64,000 nt of DNA from Powellomyces hirtus. Taxonomy: Eukaryota > Chytridiomycota > Chytridiomycetes > Spizellomycetales > Powellomycetaceae. Location of the stretch: positions 124,001-188,000 of the forward strand of contig JAHLKG010000020.1 in the NCBI GenBank assembly GCA_025526995.1, read 5' to 3'. This document shows positions 52,291 through 62,343 of this stretch, piece after piece. The stretch's first letter is position 1; every line of letters begins with the position of its first letter. Position numbers and translations under genes: made by a program. The notes beneath the pieces are model-generated. The model was given only the letters and a program-made list of their open reading frames with translations, was not told the DNA's origin and did no database searches.

Positions 52291-53669
52291 TCACCCAAAC
52301 TCGCTCAAGGACAAACACGTCGAGCTTACCGACACATGCGTCGAAAAATACATCTACCGAATCAAAGAAATGGACAAACGCGTCCAATGTAACAACAAAC
52401 GTGTGCAATACATCGATTCAAGCCACAGCCATGGCGCTATCACACCCATCCGCTCCAGTCAAGGGGCCGGCTGCCCCAAATCGGGGCTGGCCGGCCCCAT
52501 TGGGGAACGTCGGCCCCAGCCACATCAGTGGCATGCGGGGGGGGGGGGCCACATTTGCTATGGGCGAAGGGTGACACCCCCCCCCCCCCAGGGGGTTCCA
52601 CCTCCTCCTCGAGCTTGGGAGGGGGCAACCCCCCCTGGACGAGAGGGTTGCCCCCCTCTGGTAGGGGGGCCGCCCCCCCCCCCCCCCCCGCCGCTTCTGC
52701 CGCGGCATTGGCCGCTTTGTTGGCCTCTTCTGGGACTTGTTCTGGTCTCTCTTCCCCTGTCAACGAAGGTACCCTCTGGCATCACCGTTTGGGCCATCCT
52801 GGTGCCCATATCATGAAGAAACTCAAGCTCCCAATGACCAACAAAGTCTGCAAAGGATGCGAGTTTGGTAAGCACAAGCGCTCACCATTCAATGGTACAA
52901 TGACATGGTCCAATATGCCACTCGATCGCCTACATTTCGACCTCAACGGTCCGCACATACCCGCAGTTGGCGATCAGAAATTTCTCGTTGTGATTGATGA
53001 CTATTCACGCTTCACATGGATCTTCTTTTTGAAGGCGAAGAGCAAATCTACTGCAAAGTTGATTGAATTCATCAACTTCATTGAAAATCAGACCAACAAA
53101 CGGGTCAGACGACTTCATTCCGATCGAGGGGGGGAGTTTGTCAATCACGATCTGAAAGAATTCATTTCGAAAAAGGGCATTCTGCATGAACTCACCGCTG
53201 CAGATTCCCCACAGTCCAACAGTGTAGCAGAAAGGTTCAACCTCACCCTGTTTGACACCATTCGTTCATTGGAACACTCATACGGCATCCCAAAACAACT
53301 CTGGACCGGGTTAGCGGCTACATCAGTCTACTTACGGAATGGCCTCCCCCACAAGTCCAATAACAACACTTCGCCGTACGAACGGCTTCACGGCAAAGAG
53401 CCCTCACTTTCTCACCTTCGCGTGATTTGGGCCGATGCCTTTGTGCACCTTGTCAAGAGAAAACAAGTCTCGAAGTTGGCACTGCACACCACACGTCTCA
53501 AACTCATCGGTTACAAATTTGACAGCGCTTACCGCTGTTGGGATGACAACTGTCAAGAAATAGTCATTTCTCGCGATGTAACGTTCGATGAAACCTCAGC
53601 ACTTGAACTCGCGAAAGACTACATTCTGCCCGAAGAACTCTATGAAGTCAAAGAGATTCTCGACTCACG
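52291..53669 (+). pseudogene. B5, linker to chromodomain start
   Basis: Continues B5 after the D nest. The linker (52440-52700) has long runs of C and G and differs strongly from B1 and B2. GAG-pre-integrase and integrase core are open from 52528 (LHSDRGGEF, SVAERFNLTL). It ends in the chromodomain at CTCGACTCACG, where E2 starts. Confidence 0.85.
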
Positions 53670-54979
53670 CCCTGTGGCCAAGTTCAGCTCTGTAAGGATG
53701 GTTCTGACTATTGCAGCCATTAAGGACATGGAGCTGGAGCAGATGGATGCTGTGACAGGATTTCTCAACTTTGAGATTGAGGAGGAGATCTATATGGAGC
53801 AGCCTGAGGGCTTTGCTGTTGCTGGGCAGGAGCACCTGGTTTGCAGACTTCATTGCAGCCTGTACAGTCATCTCGCAACTGGAATCAGCTTCTCAATGCC
53901 CAACTCAAGCAGCTGGGCTTTATGCAGAGCAATGCCGACTGTTACATCTACACTTTGCATGCCATAGACCCCAAGAGCGCCCTGTATCTGCTGGTCTATG
54001 TGGACAACATGATTCTGGCATCCAAATTCATGTTGCAGATCAACCATATTGAGACTGAGCTGTCCAAGCAGTTCAAGATGACAGACATGGGCGCTCTGGG
54101 CCTGTTTCAGGAAGTGGAGATTACCAGGGACTGCTCCAGCCATCGTTTGTGGCTCCTTCAGAGCACTATCTCCAGAAGGTCCTTGCCAGCCTTGGCATGG
54201 ACAACTGCAAACCAGTCAGCACACCAATGGAGACCTCCACTCACTTGACCATGGCCATGGAGCCCCAGGGCAAAGAGGAGAGGGCCCAGAAGGCAAGCAC
54301 ACTCTACCGGAGTGCTGGTGGCAGCCTGATCTATGGCGTGCTTGGCACTAGGCTCGATCTGGCAGCCTCTGTGGGCAGTGTGAACCAGTTCATGGCCAAC
54401 CCTGGGCCTGGAACCTGGCAAACTGTCAAGCGCATTCTGCGCTATGTGTCAGGCAACCTGGATGGTGTTCTCAGGCTGGGAGGATCCTTTAGCATGGTCC
54501 CAGACTTGGAAGGGTACTCTGACTCTGACTGGGCTGGCTGCACTGCATCCAGGAGCTCCACCACTGGCTTTGTCTTCAAGTTTGGAGGCACTGTAGCCTG
54601 GTAAAGCATGAGCCAGCCCACTGTGGCTCTGTCCAGCACTGAGGCAGAGTACATGGCGCTCACTCAGCCCTGCAAAGAGGCAATTTGGCTCAGGCAGCCA
54701 CGGACTGACCTAGGCTATCCCCAGGGATTGCCTTGCAAGATCTATGAGGACAACCAGAGCTGCATGGCGCTTGCCAGGAACCCCACAAGCCATGCCAGGA
54801 CCAAGCACATTGACATCAGGCACCACTTCATCCGCAAAGCTATTGCCAATCAACATGTGGACCTACAGTACTGCTCCACCAAGGACATGGCAGCCGATCC
54901 ACTCACCAAGCTATTGCCCAGCCCCCAGTTTGCAAATCTGTGTGAGAAGCTGGGCCTGGGAATCAAATCTATTGTCTGA
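53670..54979 (+). pseudogene. E2, RT and RNase H of a copia element
   Basis: Begins in RT with PVAKFSSVRMVL and continues through QMDAVTGFLN, EQPEGF and RNase H (SSTEAEYMAL, YEDNQSCMAL, DPLTKLLPS). Frame changes near 53850 and 54150 and a TAA at 54602-54604. The RT catalytic motif is YVDN (AAC at 54006-54008). The upstream half is E1. Confidence 0.85.
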
Positions 54980-54987
54980 GTGGGGAG

Positions 54988-55336
54988 TATTGGAATCTGT
55001 ATCTCTGCCTGTAGGCACCTGATCACCAGATTGGGGGCGGCGTTGAATGCACCGGGTTGTGCGGCAGCCAACAAGCCTTGTTTGAGTTGTGGCAGGGGCC
55101 ACAGCTGACCGAGTTGTGGCAGGTTACATCCTGAGGCTGTGTTGGTTGAGCTGAGCCTCTGCCAAGGATCATGGTAATGCTCCGAACAGCCTTCAGGGGA
55201 CTAGGCATCCTTGGCAGTGTACAGATAGTATCCTATAAAAGGCTAGTGATCAATGGCCCCTCCCTCTCAATAGTAAGACAGTTTCCACACATGATCAACA
55301 CATTGCGGAGCTTCCTGATCATACCTTTTTACAGCA
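54988..55336 (+). repeat. 3' LTR of E2
   Basis: About 349 bp, TATTGGAATCTG...TTTACAGCA, preceded by GTGGGGAG. Defined by comparison with the E solo LTR at 56759-57103. Confidence 0.8.
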
Positions 55337-55780
55337 TCACCCTTCCCATCCTGGGGAAGGCCACCCAGCAGCTCTTCAACCATCATCCTTTGATGCCGAT
55401 GGTCTTGCATCACCCTTCCCAATCTGTGGGATACACTGCCCAGCAGCCACACGGCCATTGCCCAGCGATGGGCCAAAGCCCTTCTGACTCAGTGAGGTAC
55501 GCTGCCCAGCAGCCTCACAGCTGTTGCCCAGCGACTTGGCTTGAAGCCCTTTTCTACACATTCACATGGGTATGTACTATGGCCATGGTCCCTGTGGGTC
55601 TCAAGGTATGTTGTCACACAAATCTTGGTGCCAGTCACCTTGCCATGGATCAACTGGTTGATGCCCTGCATCACCCTCCTCACCTAATGATGTACACTGC
55701 CCAGCTGCCCTCGTCCCGTTGTCCAAAAATGCTGGCATCTTGCACTGTAATGTCCTCTACCTCAGGTAGCATATCTCCCG
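55337..55780 (-). other. 3' untranslated region of G4 with imperfect repeats
   Basis: No gene. Contains two to three imperfect units of about 60-70 bp built around GCCCAGCAGCC and TTGCCCAGCGA (55436-55545). Homologous to 37440-37714. Confidence 0.6.
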
Positions 55781-56758
55781 TTAATTTACAGTACAGGCTG
55801 AAACCCAGGTTCTCTTACGTTGCCTGGCTGCTAGCCATTTGCCACAGTCCCGTCCGGGTTGCTCCCTGAGCCATTCTCCCAGTGTTTGTGTTCCCTTCAC
55901 ATGTGCACAAGGCACCCACGTGTTCTGGGTGCTGTTGTAACCTGTCCACTTGACTAAGAACTGCTCGGTGTTCCTGTGCCATCTTGCATTTAGGATGTGG
56001 TCCACACGGTAGGTTTCCTGACCGTCCTCATCCTTCTCAGGCTCAGACGGGCAGTGACCTGTCTGTAGCGTCTCAGAATGCTGACGTGAAAGACTGGGTG
56101 CAACCTGGTGAACTCCTTTGGTAGTTTGACCTTGTAGGTGTCGGAATGTGGGCCCTTGCCGCGTACTGTGAAAGGCCCAATCCATTGCTCAGCCAGCTTT
56201 TTGTACCTTGTGGTGACGCTGGTGATTGCGAGACCCTCCCAATGGAGTAAGACCTTGTCACCCTCTCGGTGTGCGTCCGTGTGCTTCTTGCAGTCATAGT
56301 ACTTTGCCTGCTGGTCCTGTGCGTCCCAGAGCCGTTGCTGCACAATGTGGTTCACGTCACCAAATTCCTTAATCCGCCTCTCCACGGCGGTTCGTGCCAA
56401 TTGCTTTATCATCTCTCCAGGGTTAGGTGCCACCCATTGGTTCGGTACCCGAGGGACGCGGCCTAGGCCAATCTTGAATGGAGATAGTCCCATCGACGTC
56501 TGGGGTGTTTAGTTGTGGTTGTACTCAAGTGTGGGGTGTAACTTCTTCCAGGTGGACCTGGCATAGTCAAGAAAAGGGCCCATGATGCCCTTGATCATCT
56601 TGATGGCGTTCTCCAATTTGCTGTTAGTCTGTTTGTGTCCTGCTGATGAGAGTTCCGGTGTGACGTCAAGTGCTTTCATGATGGACTGCCAGATTTCTGA
56701 TAACAATTTGGGATCCCTATCTCGCATGATGGTGTGGGGCAGTCATGTATGGCAAAAT
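55781..56758 (-). pseudogene. Integrase C-terminus and chromodomain of G4
   Basis: Integrase tail (LSPFKIGLGRVPRVPNQW, LHPVFHVSIL) at 56493-55990. After a frameshift comes a C-terminal chromodomain (YRVDHILNARW, FLVKWTGYNS, NTWVP) ending near 55781. This is the classical chromovirus position. Disrupted upstream by the E solo LTR. Confidence 0.82.
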
Positions 56759-57103
56759 TGTTGAATAGGTATGATCAGGAACCTCTGCAATGTGTTGATT
56801 GTGTGTGGAAACTGTCTCATTATTGAGAGGGAGACACCAGCAATCAATGGCCTTTTATAGGATACTATCTGTACACTGCCAAAGATGCCAAGTGCTCTGA
56901 CGCTGTTCTAAGCATTGCGAAGATCCTTGGCGAGGCTCAGCTCAAACAAAACAGCCTCAGGATGTAACCTGCCACAACTCGGTCAGCTGTGGCTCCTGCC
57001 ACAACTTAAACATGGCTTGTTGGCTGCTGCACAACCCGGCAGGTTCAACACTGCCCACAATCTGGGGATCGGGCACTTACAGGCAGAGATACAAATTCCA
57101 ACA
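56759..57103 (-). repeat. Solo LTR of family E in G4 integrase
   Basis: 345 bp, TGTTG...CCAACA. Flanked by AAAAT and GAAAT, a target duplication with one mismatch. Left by recombination between the two LTRs of an E element. Confidence 0.82.
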
Positions 57104-58436
57104 GAAATGCCTGTTCCAGGGAGAGTTGGGCCATCTCCTGAGTGGTGCTGCATGTGTTGGTAGGTAGAAGCATCATGCGGCATGAGAGATAGTGAACGAT
57201 GGGGAGTGCGGCATCTGCCGCATTGATCATCCTGTCTTCGGTGTCTGTCAAGGTGTTCTTTGTCACCTCAGGCTCGACTCAAGGTCCCCCCCATCTTAAA
57301 GCTGGACATGGGAAAGAAGATATCCTTGCCGACTCCCTGCCGGCATGCATCAGGGGCTGATAAGCTGTGTAAGAAGCCAACCAGGGCTGCATGCTGGTGG
57401 CATTGGCATGTAGAACAGGACATAGTTATACACCTCATGCTCCATGTGTGGCCAGTAATATGATTCCAGAAGTTTGGCAAGCATCCGTTGAAGACCGGAG
57501 TGGCCACCGTTCGCAAGTGAGTCATGATGAATGTGAAGGAGTGGTCCACGGAGGATGTCGGGGACATACCTGCAGTCATGGTACATCAAGAATTTATGCA
57601 GTGCGGAGTCCACTCTCCAGAACCGACGCACATTGCCAGACAGGTTTTTGGTGGACCATCAATGGTGAGTAGGAGGTTTTGGCCAAAGTCATCTGATGTT
57701 AGCGCTCAGGTCCAGTCAGCATCAGCCAGCGTGTGCGTCGGTGCTGGTGTTCTCTGGGTTCACAATGGCAGTGACCACATCAATTTTTGCCTGGCAGGTT
57801 GCACATTTGGGGATGTAAGTCAGGTTGCGACTGACTAAGTCAGCAATCGAGTTACATGTGCTGTGAAGGTATTCCACTGAAAAACCGAATTGTTGAAAGA
57901 ACTCCATCCAGCCCGCTTGGCAACGTGACAGGTGGGTTCTTCCGGCAGGTAGATCAGGGATTTGTGGTCAATGAAAGCATGGAATGGGTGGCTGATAAGA
58001 TAGTGATGGTTGACGCATATGGATTTGACCAGTCCCAGCAGTTCTTGTTCATGTACAGGGTATCCGGTCTCAGCTGGTTGCATCTTGCGGGAGTAGTATG
58101 TCACCGGGCAAAGTTGCGGGAGGTTGGCTAAGCCCAATTTGGTGGTAGGTAGTGGGTGAGGGTATGGAAAATCCCTTTGGCCGGCTGTGCCAGCCATCCG
58201 CCATAGGCGTAATCCAAGACATCGGTAATCAAGTAGGTGTTGAACGCCAGGGCAAAATACGCTAGAGTGGGTGGTGAGAAGCATACTCCCTTTAGGCGGT
58301 TGAACACCCTATCCTCCTTGTCGCTCCACTGCTATGGGAGTGCGCCGGATTGCAAGTTCGTTAATGGAGGGGCAATCTGAGCATGTATTCTTTGACGGCA
58401 TTAACAAGGTCCATGAAGCTGAAGGCTCCATGAAGT
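57104..58436 (-). pseudogene. RT tail, RNase H and integrase start of G4
   Basis: RNase H (YYSRKMQPAETGYPVHEQELLG, AFIDHKSLIYLPEE) at 58284-57835. Integrase zinc region (HSGLQRMLAKLLESYYWPHM) at 57631-57350, then core fragments to 57104. Multiple frameshifts. Confidence 0.8.
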
Positions 58437-58712
58437 TGTCAGGGATGCCCAGAGAGCTTCCTTTTATAACAAGTTGGATCATAATACATGTGTAGTGACA
58501 ATCTAACTGTGCCCTAGCTTCACCAAAATGGCCTTAGTCTTTCTAAGCCGGCCGTGGCCTGGCGTAGTATTGTTCCCCAATCAAAGAGTGTCTTCTGCCT
58601 TTCCTTGGCGTGTATATCAGTGCTACAGACATGCTCCAGGCTTTTCCAGATCCTTGCAAGCCATTCTGGACTGTTCCAGATCATTCTAGACCCAAAATGG
58701 CTGTCCATAAAA
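58437..58712 (-). repeat. Decayed D-family LTR fragment
   Basis: Resembles D LTRs from GGGATGCCCAGAGGGCGTCC to the GAA-unit region. Diverged, yet three 10-bp phased GAA units remain near 58660-58692. Confidence 0.75.
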
Positions 58713-59057
58713 CTAAAGACATTCCCAAACATACATCTCCGTGCATCTGACAACATTACATCATCATTTGCATCAGAGAATATCCCTGTAAATCCCCTCC
58801 AAAGGCAATACAAGCAGAGTATTCAAATTTTGGCCAATCCTCTGCATTTGCAGTAAAGTTGTTGAAATGCCGTATGTCCAATAGATTTTGTTTGTCAAGT
58901 GTAACTATCTACTTGTTCTTCAATCACGTGATGTCACATGATCCAGTTCAGCTTGTTGGGTTCCTGGTATGTCAGTTACACATTCTGAGCAAAGATTCTA
59001 AGTTAGGGTCTAATGTAAAGACCAGCATTCAGTATGCAATCCTCAACATTCCAATAG
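58713..59057. repeat. Two partial B-family LTRs, opposite orientations
   Basis: 58713-58880 matches the 3' half of a plus-orientation B LTR. 58882-59057 matches part of a minus-orientation B LTR ending in AACATTCCAATA. No gene. Confidence 0.7.
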
Positions 59058-59650
59058 TTTCCTCAGTTGGCATTGCAGTGTAACTTTGTTGCTGCCAAGA
59101 CAAAGACTCAATGTTGATGTTGTCCGTAGGGAACACAGGCTGTGTTTTGCAACCTGCAAATGTTGAGGGAAAGGGTTGTTTGCAAAGCAAAAATAGAATA
59201 CCCACAGCAATTGCAATGTCAGGCTGTGTGCAGATCATCAAGTACATGAGAGATCCAATAATTTTGAAATATTCTCCTTCTTGTGGGTTTGTCAAGGTCT
59301 TTTTGATGTTGTAGGGTTTGAGCTTAGTTGATTCATTGGAGTCTTGACATGCTTGCAATCCTGCATACCAAACTGCTCAAAAAAGCTTCATGAGCAGAGA
59401 TTCAGAGTTAAGATCCTTTGTGAGGACTAACATTGAGTGTGAAGTTCTCCATATTCCAATAAATGTCTTCAGAGTCCAAGTCTCACTCAGTTGCTTATTG
59501 GGCTCACCGCCAAGTTTGCACTTTGAGTATGGGAGATTTTGTCACTGGCATTGTTGATAACGGTGTTGAAGATGGAAGCCTTGTAGTTTGAGGCCTTTCC
59601 ACTGAAAGAGTGATTTGAATTCAATTGCACTTCTTATAACCTATTAGAGA
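59058..59650 (-). pseudogene. B6, ancient B-element remnants
   Basis: 59058-59375 encodes, in decayed form, the B RT-RNase H junction (NPQEGEYFKIIGSLMYLMI). 59380-59462 is an LTR end. 59570-59650 resembles the B leader with a degenerate primer-binding site (CTTATAACCTATT). 59463-59569 has nothing recognisable. Confidence 0.65.
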
Positions 59651-60495
59651 CATTGGCTAATATGCATGTGTATTTTGTGGAAGAATGGCAGTAACTGAGC
59701 CAGTATGAGAGTAGAGCCTTCTTTGCCAGTTAACTCATTGTTGGGTAATCAAGAGGCTCCGGCGGGTCACTCAAAAGCCTTTATTTCTTTGCTTTTATTC
59801 TTGTACCTTGAATACTATTGTAGTGTGCCATCCACACGTCTTTGGATGGCACATGGCCATTTCCATTGAATTTGCTACCTATGAACTGTGTCACTTACTT
59901 GTCTTGAGTGGCACATGGTTTCATGATTGATCCTCTGTCACCATGCGTCTTTGGTGGCACACGCCCCACTTGATGTTCACTGTTCTCCTTGCGTTGTGAC
60001 ATTAGGCCCCTTGTGTTCTTTTTATTTGCGCGTCTCTTTCATTTCTCTTTGTTCTAAAGGTGCTGCTGTCTTCTCCCTTTTTGCTTTCAAGCTCAGGGAT
60101 TCTTTACTCTCGTCCCTGTTTTGAGAGAGATTTATGAAAGACTTGTTATACTATTGACAATACACTATCTTTTGCCCTTTGCTATTTGCTCCTTTACGCC
60201 TGACCTTCCAGCAATTTACACTCCAGTGCACCTACTTGCAACTCACCTCTCCTTCAATGCAGCACAACTCGTTAGTTGTTTGTATATGAGAGAATATTAG
60301 ATGTGTACGTTTATTTAACAAGGCCTTTAGTCTTAACTATGAAACCATTGATGGTAAGCTATTTCTCAATCCATTTTTTTGAATCATGTGACTTAATTCA
60401 GAACTTTGGGTTACCATAAATTTGATCACATGTTACAAAAGACCTGAGATTCTGGGTCTAGTATCTATTGGCAGAGTCAACATTGAGGTTACGTC
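59651..60495. other. Gene-free stretch with paired hairpins
   Basis: No credible ORF and no match to the families here. Two related hairpins with a shared CGTCTTT loop lie at 59824-59853 and 59936-59959, with a third TGGCACATGG motif between them. T-rich to the right. Possibly non-element host DNA. 60491-60495 is the target duplication ACGTC of the next solo LTR. Confidence 0.5.
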
Positions 60496-60861
60496 TAATG
60501 GAGATATCCGCGTTTCCAGTACTTTATTGGAAATGCAGAGGATTGACCAAATTCAGGGACACTCTGCTTGTATTGTCTTCGTAAGGGGGTTACAGAGCTC
60601 TTCTGTGATGCAGATGACGGTGTAGTGTTGTCAAATGCACGGAGATGTAATGTATGGGAAAGTATTATTATGTCTTAAGTCTTATCGGTAATGTTTTGCT
60701 TGTCAAGCGTTCTAATCTCTTTCTTCAATCATATGATCACACATGATCCAAGTCAGATTTTAGCATCACCGATATCACGGTCATGCGCTCTAATCAGAGA
60801 ATCCAAGTGAGGATCTAATGTAAGGACTAACGTTGAGTACGCATGGTTCAACATTCCAATA
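60496..60861 (-). repeat. Solo LTR of family B
   Basis: 366 bp, TAATGGAGAT...TTCCAATA, with a perfect target duplication ACGTC on both sides (60491-60495, 60862-60866). Independent support for B LTR ends lacking TG/CA. Confidence 0.9.
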
Positions 60862-60866
60862 ACGTC

Positions 60867-61262
60867 CTGACTATTTCAATACAGGACATTGTGCACAGCC
60901 CTGTAACAGTCATTCTACTAAAAGCTAAGTGCCAAAACAATACAATCTACAAGAGTTCAAAATCAATATAACATCAGTCAATCAGATCTTAACCAATCAA
61001 ACAATTGGCATAATTTTTTATGTCAACATGTGTTATATGCTTATGTGCTGAACATTTGGTAATTATCAAAGTCACATGCTAAATTACAATAAAGGGTTCC
61101 AAAGTTTAGTTGTATCCGTAAAATAGCAACAGGCTTTTTTGTTTTAGTGGAACAACATTTTTTGGGTGGTTTGGCTAATGTAAGCAACTTCAACTTTGAA
61201 AAGAAAGTTGCAGGACGACATTGCAAGAGTGATCTTACAAAAAAAAAATTGACAGATGGAAC
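60867..61262. other. AT-rich stretch without genes
   Basis: AT-rich, no ORF with recognisable coding pattern, no repeat shared with the rest of the window; one A9 run near 61240. Possibly original host DNA into which C-d was inserted. Confidence 0.5.
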
Positions 61263-61502
61263 TGTTGGTCTGAGAGTATCTGGATAGATAGTTGAGGAAG
61301 CTTTAGGGTAGTTGACTGAGCAGAACAACAAAGTAACTTAATCCCGCTCTTGTTGGAGAAAAAGAGAAAAGTCCCACCGATATATTAAGTATGTAAGGAA
61401 AACTACTTATATCGGAGTTGATCACGTGGGTTCACGTGATCGCGTGATACGCCCTGCGATGGCGCAGTCGTGACTCGATGACAGAGTCTGTACATGCTGA
61501 CA
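61263..61502 (-). repeat. 3' LTR of C-d
   Basis: 240 bp, plus-strand TGTTGGTCTGAG...CATGCTGACA. Contains the CACGTG inverted repeat. Followed by CCCCCACTC, complement of the purine tract. Confidence 0.92.
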
Positions 61503-61651
61503 CCCCCACTCAGACCTGTCAGTCTGTCAGTGAGAGAGTTGCTCTATCTACTTTTACTACACACCCCCACGCACACCCCCAAACACCCCCATTTATTACA
61601 TTTTTGAAGAATACAAGGAATGGCTAGGGTACGTCTATGAGATCCGCGCAA

Positions 61652-62303
61652 ATGAGGCGTAAGCTTTAACTATGTGTTGGTGTAGTTGTCAGGTTCGGGC
61701 AAGGCAAAGCAGACGGCGAGAAAGACGGGACCGCCGGCAACTGCTCCTGCGACGACCACAGCTCCGGCTGTGCCGTCGTCAGTGGTGCCCTCTGCGCCAG
61801 TGGGAGGTGCACCCGCTGCAGGGTTGTCCCGAGCGGAGATTCAAACGATGTCGACGACGTATGCCCAACAGTTCCACCGCAAGGACCGTCAAGGGGTCCT
61901 TGAACGTCACATCGAGCAGGCGAAAGACCGGGTGAAGGACCAGGTGAGGTCCGGTACGCCTCTTGGTCGCGCACGGGCGAGCGGGATGGTTGATGGACTG
62001 AGGTCCATACTAGAGGACTGGCGGAGCCGGAAGCTGGCGGTTGGGAAGGACAAGGGTACAGCCCAGGCAAAGAAGAAGACTGCGGACAAGAAGTCTGCAG
62101 CGGAGGTGAAGAGGATGTGGGACATCCTGGAGCGGGAGGCTCCGTATAATGATGAGGAAGAGGAGGAGGGGGAAGCCGAGGAGTTGGAGGGACCACCGGT
62201 CTCTCCAAGCCGACACTCACCCTCAAGCGATGAGGATGATGGAGGAGGGGCAGGCCCATCCTCCTTGGGGGGCATTGCTTCGGGTTCCGCAATTGCGGTG
62301 TAG
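61652..62303 (+). CDS. Antisense accessory ORF of C-d
   Basis: Main exon 61693-62303; candidate first exon ATGAGGC at 61652-61658, intron 61659-61692 (34 nt; GTAAGC, TTTAAC, TTGTCAG). Against C-a I count by hand about 16 replacement and 14 silent differences plus a 6-bp in-frame loss in the Glu tract, fewer replacements than expected without constraint. Here the sense pol frame stops at 62344-62346, about 40 bp before this ORF's stop, so the openness of this frame is not a by-product of Pol coding. Middle part strongly conserved (HRKDRQGVLERHIEQAKDRV). Function unknown. Confidence 0.62.
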
Positions 62304-62343
62304 ATGCCAAGGTAAGCCAGTGTTGTGAGTAATTCTCCTGACA

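Larger units (their letters stand above)
39478..53669 (+). mobile_element. B5, 5' part of a B element split by the D nest
   Basis: 5' LTR, primer-binding site, gag and protease (to 41664), the D nest flanked by TTTTG duplications, then linker, GAG-pre-integrase, integrase and chromodomain start to 53669. There it joins E2. The missing 3' half corresponds to B3. Confidence 0.88.
55337..58436 (-). mobile_element. Ty3/gypsy element G4 (G2 family), 3' half
   Basis: Minus strand: RT tail, RNase H, integrase, chromodomain and 3' untranslated region, interrupted by an E solo LTR. Abuts E2 at its 3' end and a decayed D LTR at 58437. No LTR of its own seen. Confidence 0.82.

Noticed and set aside
52440..52700. 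Long C and G runs in B5 as a telomere or rDNA-like feature
   Set aside because: They sit in the linker position of a B element and have no repeat unit of that kind. Some runs may be sequencing error.
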